DNA of 64,000 nucleotides from Lolium rigidum (Eukaryota; Streptophyta; Magnoliopsida; Poales; Poaceae), in assembly GCF_022539505.1 (NCBI RefSeq), contig NC_061512.1, positions 152,069,962-152,133,961 of the forward strand, read 5' to 3'. Below are positions 1-9,900 of this stretch, in pieces (the first letter of the stretch is position 1; the number at the start of each line of letters is the position of its first letter). Under the pieces are notes generated by a model, which was given only the letters and a program-made list of their open reading frames with translations, was not told the DNA's origin and did not search any database. A program made the position numbers and the translations under genes.

Positions 1-89
<89 letters not shown>

Positions 90-119
90 AACAACAACAA
101 CAACAACAACAACCATAAT
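1..119. repeat. (AAC)n microsatellite
   Basis: An almost uninterrupted run of AAC units starts at the window edge, with one extra A near position 90. It lies inside the gag reading frame below. In that frame it reads as a Gln tract (CAA) and then, after the extra A, as an Asn tract (AAC). It probably expanded by slippage within the gag linker. Confidence 0.95.
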
Positions 120-299
120 GGTAACAACAACAATGCCAACACTGCCCCAAGGACTGGAAGCAATGTTGTACCCATTGCCCCAAAGGACAAGTCAACAGTG
201 ACCTGCTATGAATGCGGAGTTACTGGTCATTACTCCAATGAGTGCCCCAAGAAACTGGCGAAGACAGCCCCCAATATCGCTACACCTGCCCAGCAATAG
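1..299 (+). CDS. Partial gypsy gag C-terminus with zinc knuckle (element H1)
   Basis: The 5' part lies outside the window. The open frame runs through a Gln/Asn tract into a CCHC zinc knuckle (CYECGVTGHYSNEC, CX2CX4HX4C) and stops at TAG 297-299. The knuckle is the RNA-binding nucleocapsid part of a retrotransposon gag. There is no protease, RT or integrase downstream: about 150 bases after the stop come a polypurine tract and an LTR. The element is therefore a gag-only or internally deleted derivative that depends on other elements. The clade is not certain, but the sequence around its polypurine tract matches that of the chromovirus E4. Confidence 0.8.
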
Positions 300-453
300 C
301 GCCGTGTCTCAACTGGAAGGAACCCGAATAACCGCAACGGCCGTCTCAACCGCATGAGTGCAACAGAAGCCCATGAAGCACCCAATGCCATGCAGAGTAT
401 GTTTTCCTGTTAACCCATTTGCCCAATCTCTCTTAGGATCCTAACTTTTCTTA

Positions 454-487
454 AATCTCGGGACGAGATTTTTTTAAGGGGGGAAGG
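454..487 (+). other. Hairpin plus polypurine tract of element H1
   Basis: AATCTCG (454-460) and CGAGATT (464-470) are perfect 7-bp arms around a GGA loop. The purine run AAGGGGGGAAGG (476-487) follows, just before the LTR start. Polypurine tracts prime plus-strand DNA synthesis, so this sets the element on the + strand and marks the following LTR as the 3' LTR. E4 has the same arrangement at 48036-48072. Confidence 0.8.
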
Positions 488-489
488 TT

Positions 490-1556
490 TGTAACACCCC
501 AAAATTTCAAAACAAAGAAAAACTCAATTTCCCTTATTCCAAAATTTGGAGCCAACAAAAACTTGCCCTTTTTCAAAATCTTTTCTATTAAGTGAATTAG
601 GGAAGGATTGCTTTTGCCATGGTTGCTTGTTTGAAGTATGGAACATGCTTCTAAACCCTAAACCCTACCCTTTTCAAAATCAAAAAGGAACAAAGAAAAG
701 AAAATAAAAGAAAAGAAAAAGCATATGTGAGCTTATGGCCATTTTTGCAAATAATGGCCTATGTCATATTTACTTTACCTAAATGGTTTTTTACCATTAA
801 CAAACTTAACCTAATACTAAATGAACCCAAAAGAATACAATTTTGTCAAAGAAAATGAAAACAAAAGAAAAGAAAAGAAATTAAAATAACATCACATATG
901 AACCTATGGCCACTTTTGCAAATCTTCACCTAGGCCATGGTTACCTTGTATAAATGGGTTGGAAACCTTACCAAACTCATAATAATCACATTTAATAAAA
1001 TAAATACAAATAAAATCAAAAGAAATATCAAAACCAAGTTACATGTGATAATGGTCATTTCTGACTTTTATATCAGGGTACCTACTTTGAGCCCCTGTAT
1101 TAAGCAATTTCTAAACTAAACTTCCTCAATTCTTTTCTCCTCATCCAAGATCTCATCAAGGTGATCACATTTGGTGTTGATCATCCATACAAATTCTTTT
1201 TCAATTGCTTATTATAAGCATGCCAAGTGGCAACATTGAATCAGATTCTAGATCATCCCACTTTTGATTTTCACCAAACCTTCTCCAATTTGCAAACCAA
1301 CACCATCACTAAGTGTCAAACATTATTTGACTCACACCCATAAAAGATTTTGGCAAAATTTAAATTAAATTTCATTCGGCCATTTCATCAAACACCTTGT
1401 GTGCACTATTTGGCAAATTGGACACACACTTAAACCTAGTGGATTTTAGCACGCACTTGGATGCTCTGGTCATCCACATTATCCCTGCACCTCTCCTCTA
1501 CCTCACCATGCCCTTGCTTCACTGTTCCAAGGCCACACATGACCATGCCAAGCCAT
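490..1556 (+). mobile_element. Gypsy 3' LTR of H1, left part
   Basis: The LTR starts with TGTAACACCCC directly after the polypurine tract. It is AT-rich and non-coding here. It is interrupted by E1, which duplicated GCCAT (1552-1556 and 12899-12903). The right part resumes after position 12903. No coding potential is supported in this stretch. Confidence 0.75.
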
Positions 1557-2355
1557 TGTTGCCGGCCAAAACCCACCGGCGAGCAGCGACGGGCAACACG
1601 GAGAGCCGGGAGGCTCCCAGGACTGCTGGTGGGCCCTGGTCCCTCGGGCGACGGCCCGCAATGCTCCGGCACACGTCCTGGCTAATGGAAGGGCGTGCCA
1701 CCTGACCTATACCTGGTCAGGATGGTGATGGATTGCTTTGATTAGTTTCCTGCATGGCAGACACGTAAACATTAAATGCGAGCCCGATCGGCTCTCAGGT
1801 TACCCTGTGAATCGGCTCAAAGAGCCGATTACCCCATGGTTCACGTTAGATTTACAATAACATGGGGATCCTGCTTTATCAATACCAAGTTAAATAAATC
1901 TACCATAGTCTAGGGTTTTCACCGCATGATCGGAACATCCTACGCGTAGTTGAGCCTGGCAGATACGAAAGATAATAGAAAACTAGTCCTAAATGAGGCC
2001 TAAAAACCAACATGAAGTCGATTCCCGGAACAATCCCTCTAGGATCAGCAAACCATACCTTACGCGCTACTGGATCGTTCAACCCGTTTGCAAGGCCTAA
2101 CCATGCGGATATCAAACTAATCCTTGAAGAACAAGGAGCAACTATAACAGATCAGATCTACTAAATAAAGATTAAGCAAGATGCTTCCCTTACACCCAAG
2201 ATAGGTGCAACGACAGCTAGATATTGAGGGGCAGCATAGCTAAGCAAACATATCATAAAAGTATCGACGTCAGCCCCAAAACATCTACGGTAAGGGTATC
2301 GCTCGCCATCAAAAAGGCTTCAGTACGAGCAACACCAACAACGAATAAACTGATA

Positions 2356-2386
2356 CTGCCTAGATCGCAAGATGCGATCTAGGCAG
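2356..2386 (-). other. LTR hairpin (14-bp perfect stem)
   Basis: CTGCCTAGATCGCA (2356-2369) and its exact reverse complement (2373-2386) flank a 3-base loop. In element orientation it lies roughly 110-140 bases downstream of the TATA box, so it should be in the RNA leader (R/U5). The other E1 LTR has it at 12542-12572. E2 has it at 15509-15539 (one mismatch) and 24880-24910 (perfect). Confidence 0.9.
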
Positions 2387-2491
2387 CATGTTGCTTACCC
2401 GGAAGAAACCCTCGAAACAAGGGGTGGCGATGTGCCTAGATTGGTTTGTTGTGAACGTGATCGTCCTCCTTTCTCAATAACCCTCGGTACA

Positions 2492-2499
2492 TATTTATA
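2492..2499 (-). promoter_or_regulatory. TATA box of E1 LTR (minus strand)
   Basis: TATAAATA reads on the minus strand and is conserved at 12669-12676 in the 5' LTR, where it would drive gag-protease transcription. The same motif in the same context occurs in E2 at 15396-15403 and 24767-24774. Confidence 0.65.
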
Positions 2500-2721
2500 G
2501 TCCGTAGACTTTCTATCTTTGGAATAAACCTAGCTGTGTACGACTAAACTCTATCTCTTAATTCTAAACATAAAACGTAATCTACCATAATATACAGATA
2601 CATGGGCAATCTAGCCCAAACTCTCGCGCGAGGCCGATTCAGAGGCACTTTACGTGCATGTCCTCCAAGCCCATCTCAATCACGGCCCATCTCCTGCTCT
2701 GGCTAAATTCTGGTGATAACA

Positions 2722-3053
2722 CATGCCCCCCTGGTTTTGGCAATAATAATTCCAAAACCACTCTGTTTTTCTTCATCGGGTTACGCGTTGCAGAGCAGAA
2801 CCGCTTTAGTATCCATCGAGAAAGTCAGCGCACAAAGAGCCGATGGCAACACATCAGTCTTTTACAAAAAACCGCCAGCAAGGCCAGACTCAGTTATCCA
2901 TTTAAACCAGTCCAAGCGGTCATCCCCCAAATTTCAAACGGTAACCTGTGACCCTCGTCTCATCTCCCCAATTGCCCATCGAACAGATTCAACCCGCGGC
3001 CACGCGAATCTCAGATCCCCAACCGCGCAGATTCATCTCCGCCGGCGAATCCG
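2722..3053. other. E1 spacer between 3' LTR and antisense gene; acidic ORF missing
   Basis: No ORF is supported here. It matches the outermost E2 sequence next to the LTR and the sequence upstream of the PMD start codon. The roughly 800 bases between those points in E2, which encode the acidic antisense protein, are absent. The junction is close to 2815-2830. An E1 deletion or an E2 gain would both explain this. Confidence 0.65.
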
Positions 3054-6000
3054 ATGGCGGAATCATCCACTGCCAACGCCACGGTCTCTGGCCTGAAGGT
3101 AACTGCCCCTCACCATCCGAGCATAGTGTTAGAATTGATAGCAAAACATCTGAATTAATGCTTTATTCCACCATTAATTTTAGGTATCAGACATCCTGCT
3201 GCCACATCCTTCTCTCCCAAATTCTCTTTGTCTTGGCCCCCGTACTGCCGAGGGTCCTGCCCACCTGATTTCTTGCGAGGCCAATAGGATCCCGTTCGTG
3301 AGCCAAAATTTAGATCTAACTTCTTGGGCCGACTGCTTACGAGCCTGGCCTAACCCTCCTGAAGATTGGGTTTCCTGGTATAGTAGAGTATCCAAAACAT
3401 ACCAAACCACATGGGAGACCACCGGAATAGCCGATGCTCTGTCCTTATCATTGTCTCCCCTTGAGAAGCACGAAAACCTTCTAAAAACCATCGGCTACTT
3501 CTGGTCTGATGCTCTGAACTGCTTCATGTTCGGCCACGACCCCATGACACCAACTCTGCTAGATGTAGCAATGATCACTGGCCTAGACACTACATCTCCC
3601 AGCCCTTCTGCTTTCATGTTGCCAAGGGTTCCCTTCAAACTCTCTTCCAAAACAGAGTGCACAAACTGGGGTGCTTACCTTCGACGCCACATGAAAAACA
3701 AAGGTCCTGTAATAGAGAAAGAACACACGGCCTTCCTAAATTTCTGGTTGGAACACTTCATATTCTGTGGCCCTTCACTTGCTCCGACCAAGAATTATCT
3801 TTCCTTGGCCTATGAACTTGCCAGAGGCACCCAGCTTGGCCTCGGCAAACTGTTCCTTGGAGAGGTCTACCAATATCTCCAACTAGCGTCTGTCAAATTA
3901 TTCTCCCAACAGACAGTCAAAACAAGAGGTCCCTGGTGGTTTATTCAGCTATGGGCTCAGCTGTATTTCTAGAACCATATCCCAAACTTCCCACGTCTGG
4001 CTACTTGCACCTTTCCAGACACTAGCGGGAAGCAGATCCGATGCACTAGCTACGGCCAAGCCTTGTATAGCCTTCCAGGTAGTAAACTGATCCCCAAGGA
4101 AGCATCAAAGTGGTTCAGCATTTTCTTCCATGGCCTAGACAATCCCCTATTCTTTCCTTACACGGAGTCTGAAAATTTTGAAAACCCAGTCTCCTTCAGG
4201 TTAGACAGTTTTGCCGATGACACCAGCACCCGGCAATTGTATTCCACCATGATCCGTCCCTGCTTCCTTCCAGTTGGCATGAGCACATCGAACAGAATCA
4301 TCAAACCTGGTTATGAGTCATATCAGCCGGTCGTAGCAGCCCGGCAGTTTGGTCTTGGGCAGGTGTCTCCCCATTTCTTCCTCCACCACTTAACAGAGAG
4401 CAGAGCTGACTTGCCCGATCTCCTCACCGGTCAGAGGTGTTACTCTTTCTTTGATGCTCTAGCCATCCCAATCCCTAACAACCTCTCTTTCACCTCGTCA
4501 ACCGATGGTTTTGAGACCTGGTGGTCAATGTGGAAAACTCATGCCTTCAAGAGAGCTCTGGGACCGTTGCTGAAGCAACTCGATGCTGAATATAACATCC
4601 CCGCAGAACAGGTACTACCACTTGCAAATTTTCTTGAAGTGGCTTACAACGATTTTTTATAACCTTGCTCTATCTCCTTGCAGCAACAAGATGGTCCAGA
4701 ACCTACACGTGATGACGGCTCCCCTTTTGAATTCTTCCCACCGGCTCCTGTGGTCCTCTTCTGCAAAAGCTCGCCACCCTTGAGAAGGGTTTTGATGCAG
4801 AGCCAGCCGATCTCACCAAAATCGGCTTCCAAGAGCAAAGTATCTCCCAAGCCAGCTGCCCCCGAGCCTCAACCAAGGCGAGAACGACTGTGAGGAAGGT
4901 AGCCGTCAGGAAAACTTTGAAGCGCCGGAGCCCTTCTCCAGATCAAGAGGGCTTGCACGTACGTTGATCCATGCCTTAACTGACTTCATCTATCCTTATG
5001 GGCTTCTGCAAACATGCTTGTGCTCACTAACCCTTCTTTTATAGGCCTCCACCGAAGACAACTCCAGTGAGGAAACGCAATCCAGTCGAGGGGATTCGAG
5101 CTCAGGCAACTCTGGGAAAATCACCACGCAGAGCCAGCCAGATTTGCCGCCATCGGCTTCCAGGAAGAGGCCAGTCCCTGAACCTGTTGTCCCCCAAGCT
5201 CCAATCAAAGCGGGGCAAAGCGGTTTACGCACAAAGAGCCGATGCACCAAGAGGACTCGAAAGGAACCGCGAGCTTCTTCATCAAACCAAGAGGCTTCAA
5301 ATGTAATTATCCTCCATACTCTCCCCAGCTCATCTTTATGCTAATCCATTGCTGCTTGCATCGGCTAACCACCTCCCTTGCAGACTGATGACACTTCTAG
5401 TGGGGGAGTCGAGGAAGTACTGATGCCCTCCACAAGCCTGGATCCAGTAATCCCTGAAGGTGCCGTTGACACGGTCGCCAATTTGGCCAAGCCCCCACAC
5501 GAGCCGATCACCTCATCATCGGCTGTCCCCCTAGTCTCAGGAGAGGTATACTCCTTTCGTTTGGCTTACCCTTCCTTTCTGCTGCATACTGACACTGTTT
5601 CTGTTTATCAGGGTTGTGGCCTCTTGGGATTGCTAACGTTCGACCCTGAATCCATCGAACCATCTCCTTCTGCGGCATGCGATGAACCACGGCCCAGCGC
5701 TGTCCAAGGGCAATTTCAGCGTCTCAAAGCCCTGCTTTCCTCCCCAATCGAGACGTTGGTCGAAGACCCCGAGGAAGTGAAGAGTGTTCTTGAAGAAATC
5801 CAGCATCACCTCCCGGTAACGTTGCAGGTGAAACTCTAGCCAGTTGTGACTCTATCTGCCTACAGGTCAAGGGTGAAGTTAGCCCGTCAGAGAATCGACC
5901 TACGCCACGCCCAACTTCCGTCGAAAGCCGATATTGCGGACAAATGTCAGCGGCTTAATGAGAAAAAGGCGGCCTTAGATGCCAAAACTAACACCTCTGT

Positions 6001-6280
6001 CAGCACCGCCGAACTTGAGACCTTGCGAAAGGAACTGGAGGACCTTGAAGAGAGGGTCCAGGCAACCAAGCAGCTTATTCGTGATAAGGAAGCTCTTATT
6101 GCCCGCTCCCAAGAGGAAGCAGAAGGCCTCAAAGCTCAGCTGAAAACTGATCTGGCAGAGATACGGGCCCTGAACAAACAGCTAGTGACGGGCGAGGACG
6201 AAGATGACGAGGCCGAGATCGCCGAGGTGGATCGTGTCCGTGCTGACGCCCTTCGTGCCTTCGAGGCATTCCTCCAGTAG
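3054..6280 (+). pseudogene. Antisense plant mobile domain (PMD) gene of E1, decayed
   Basis: This gene lies on the + strand inside minus-strand E1. Comparison with the E2 copy gives six exons: 3054-3098, 3184-4611, 4684-4958, 5045-5302, 5384-5545 and 5612-6280. All introns have GT...AG ends and all are phase 0. Exon 2 encodes the PMD (aminotransferase-like, plant mobile) domain, with the hallmark MTPTLLDVAMITGLD and a later GPWWFIQLW-type block. The linker exons are Ser/Pro/Lys-rich, and exon 6 encodes a long heptad-like coiled coil ending in an acidic stretch. It is inactivated by TAG at 3970-3972 (CAG in E2), a one-base loss in a C-run near 4860 that shifts exon 3 to TGA at 4891-4893, and TAG at 5837-5839 (TGG in E2). 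PMD proteins include the plant nuclear factors MAIN/MAIL1 and many transposon-borne relatives. The function of this one is unknown. Confidence 0.82.
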
Positions 6281-6912
6281 AGCTTATCCATGTAACCTGC
6301 TCGTGAGAGTTTGTACTTCTAAAGTCGATAGCTGCGCATCGGCTGTTTTATTCTAAGGTCGATGTCTGTGCATCGGCTGTGCCTGCGTCCTGTTGCTTTG
6401 CATATTTTTTTTTACCGGCCGATTTCATGCATCGGCCCCCATATTTCACTGTCCGCCATCCCATATTAGGTGCCCCCCGAGCCGAATCTTTCAAGTAATT
6501 GAAGATATCGGCTCTCCAGTTATCCGATTCCAGGAACTGTACCTGAACATCGGCTCCATCTGGTGGGTTTTGCTGATAAATGTCGGTCGTGGCTTATCCC
6601 CAGGACCAATATCAATCTCTTCTAGCTCATCAGCCGATGTAAACCCATACCCTAGCTTTCCGTCACATGCTAGATCGATGCTGAACACAGGCAAAACGTA
6701 TGGCGAGGATAATTTTGGCCGATTGCTGGAATCGGCCTCCTTTTTGATTGCATTGCTCAATGAAGGTTTACAACTTATTTGTGCTCCACTACGGGAGGGA
6801 GTCTCCCTACTACGATTACGTGACATACCTGAGGTGAGATCATTGCTTTTTATTTTTTGGGGCCGATCGCAGGGATCGGCCTTGCCACGTACGTCGATTG
6901 ATGTTGCACTTG
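6281..6912. other. E1 spacer between convergent PMD gene and gag-protease
   Basis: No ORF is supported. The spacer separates the 3' ends of the antisense gene and of gag-protease, and is where pol would be expected. It holds several GCCGAT/ATCGGC inverted repeats: 6418-6436, 6718-6736 and 6862-6880, with further half-sites. E2 has the equivalent spacer at 19576-20178. Confidence 0.75.
6418..6880. repeat. Cluster of GCCGAT-N7-ATCGGC inverted repeats (E1)
   Basis: Three 19-base units (6418-6436, 6718-6736, 6862-6880) each pair GCCGAT with ATCGGC across a 7-base spacer of varying sequence. The arms stay constant while the spacers differ, which suggests selection or spread of the motif rather than simple duplication. 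Another unit with an 8-base spacer is at 7574-7593. Confidence 0.8.
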
Positions 6913-9900
6913 CTACTCTGTCAGGCCGGTGGATAAGACCAGCCTCACCCCATTTTTTGTAACTTCGATGCGCTCACAGCCGTCCAAACTGACTCCAGAG
7001 AGCGGCTCTTGGTCTTCCGCGTCCCAAATATTCATGCCGGCTATTGAGACCTCGATCAAGTCGTCTGCATGAACGACCTCCACTTCGTCTCCATCCCATT
7101 GTATCAGGCACTGGTGCATTGTAGATGGAATGCAGCAGTTGGCGTGAATCCAATCCCTCCCTAGCAGGACAGCGTAGGTGCTTTTGCTGTCGACGATGAA
7201 GAATGCTGTAGGGATGGTTTTTCGGCCTACGGTTAGATCCACGTTCAGAACGCCTTGTGTCTCTGACGCTTGGCCGTTGAAGTCGTTTAGTGTGATGTTG
7301 GTTTTGATCAGATCTGCGCTAGAGCGTCCCAAACGCCGTAGCATGGAGTATGGCATTATATTGACTGCCGCTCCCGTGTCAACCAACATCTTGCTGACAG
7401 GCTGCCCGTTGATATAACCTCTTAGGTACAGGGCCTTCAGATGTTTGTAGCTCTTCTCTCGTGGCTTTTCAAAGATAACTGGCCGTGGGCCGCAGTCAAA
7501 CTGTGCTATCGGCACTTCTTCGGTTCCTAGAGCACGAAACTCCGACGGAAGTATGAACACCATATTTGTGTCAGCCGATGCACTCGCATCGGCTTTTACT
7601 TGCTTGGGGCGCCACTCTTTCTTCTGTGGACGACTCTCCGCGTCCAAAGTTTGCTGAATTTTCACGGCCAGATCGGGCCGCGCTTTCCTCAACGTGTGCA
7701 GGTATTGCGCCTCGGCTTCCTCCAAGCTACGTAGCCGCTGAACCCTACGCTTTTGGGAGTGACTGAGTCCATCAGGGCACCACCTTGGCCGGTGGTATCT
7801 ATCCTCTTCTTCATCTTCTGACTCCTCAAAATCTTCTTCTTGAGATGACTCGGCTCGTTTGTTCTGAGGTGGGAGAGGCCCTAGACGCTTGAACACTGAC
7901 ACCTCGCCTGTGTCCTTCTTCTGCTGTCTACACTCCGGGCAGTTGTCGATCGTAGGCAATCGGCTCATTCCTGAATCCCAGCAGTGCTTAAAGAAAGGAC
8001 AATCCCAGTGTCTATCCATGTCCTCCTGCTCTCTTGACTTCCCCTTAGCGCGGTGCTCATATCCTTCGTCGTCTCTATCATACCGACGATATCTTCCATT
8101 GTCTATGTCGGACCGACGATATCTTTCGTCTTCTCTGTCGTACCGCCGACGTCGGTCGTACTGATGCTCATATTTGTTAAGGAGCTGCGCGGAGAGTGGT
8201 CGTTGATATCGCACGCTTCTCACTTGTTCTTCGGTGATGTACCGTCTGTCATCGTATCGGGGCCGGTCGCGTGGGCCGGCCTCCTCCTTTTCCTTGCCAC
8301 GGGAGTGACCGCTTTCCTCTTTATCCTTGCCATGGTGGTATACAGGCCCTACCATGTTAACATCAAATGAGAAACCTGGCTGATGCCTTGTGGAGTGATT
8401 GATTCCCACCATGTTGACGCCAGGAAACGGGTGCGTGTCCACTTTCATGGCAAACTGACCAAGGATCAAACGGCCTTGCTCTATCGCCGTTTGGATCTGC
8501 CGACGCAACTCTTTGCAGTCATTGGTGACATGGGTGAACGAGTGATGCCACTTGCAGTATGGTCTCCCGTTCATTTCTTGCGCCGTAGGGATTTTATGGC
8601 CTTCGGGTAACTTCAGCTGTTTTTCCTTAAGCAATAAATCGAATATCTGCTCAGCTTTGCTTACATCAAAGTCAAACCCTCTTGCAGGCCCTTGTGGTTT
8701 CACCCATTTGCAGGACACGGGTACTGCCCCCGAGCCCATTCAGCCACGGCTACTTCCTGGTCTCCTGGAGAATCCTCAACCTCTTCTGTCTCGACCAGGC
8801 CTATCGGACGTTTGAACTTTTCTTGGTACAATTCTGGGTGGCGCTGCTCATACAATGTTATTTTCTGGACCATATGCGCCAGTGAACTGTATTCCACTTG
8901 GAAAGCCAGATCCTTGATCGGCGCTGCGAGGCCCAACGCTGCCAGATCGACTGCTTCTTTCTCAGTTAAACGAGCCGAATAACATCGGTTCCTGACAGTC
9001 CTGAAACGCTGAATGTACTCCGACACCGTTTCTCCCCGCTTCTGCCGCACCTGCGCTAGATCGGCAATGCCAGCCTCGGTAGCTTCTGAGTGATATTGAA
9101 CATGAAACTGCTCTTCCAGTTGCTTCCACGTCCGGACTGAGTTTGGTGGCAACGAGGTGTACCACCCAAAAGCTGATCCCGTGAGAGATTGCGCAAAAAA
9201 CCTTACACGTAACGGGTCTAATGCCGAAATCATGCCCAACTGTGCCAAATATCGGCTCACGTGCTCAATTGAGCTAGACCCTTCTGATCCATTGAATTTT
9301 GAGAATTCAGGGAGACGATACTTGGGCGGTAGCGGGATCAAATCATACTCGTCGGGGTACGGCTTGGAATAGCCGATTGTTTTCCTCTTTGGCAGGATGC
9401 CGAACTGGTCTCTCAAGATTGTACTGATTTGTTCCATGGTATGAGCTGCAGGGGCTGAGCTTTCATGACTAGTGATACGTCTCCGACGTATCGATAATTT
9501 CTTATGTTCCATGCCACATTATTGATGATATCTACATGTTTTATGCATACTTTATATCGTATTTATGCATTTTCCGGCACTAACCTATTAACGAGATGCC
9601 GAAGAGCCAGTTGATATTTTCTGTTGTTTTTGGTTTCAGAAATCCTAGTAAGGAAATATTCTCGGAATTGGACGAAATCAACGCCAGGGGCCTATTTTTC
9701 CACGAAGCTTCCAGAAGTCCGAGGGATAGTCGAAGTGGGGCCACGAGGTGGCGACACACCAGGGCGGCGCGGCCCAGGCCCTGGTCGCGCCGGCCTGTCG
9801 TGTGGGCCCCTCGCGTCGCCTCTTGACCTGCCCTTCCGCCTACAAATAGTCTTCGTCGCGAAACCCCCAGTACCGAGAGCCACGATACGGAAAACCTTCC

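Larger units (their letters stand above)
1557..2721 (-). repeat. E1 3' LTR
   Basis: This 1165-bp LTR matches 11755-12898 closely. It has a TATAAATA box on the minus strand (2492-2499), a perfect 14-bp stem hairpin (2356-2386) and an ATCGGC-N7-GCCGAT inverted repeat (1811-1829). On the minus strand a G-rich polypurine stretch abuts its start near 2722-2735. Confidence 0.92.

Noticed and set aside
1..119. AAC array as a CRISPR or satellite array
   Set aside because: It is a simple trinucleotide run inside a gag frame with no spacers.
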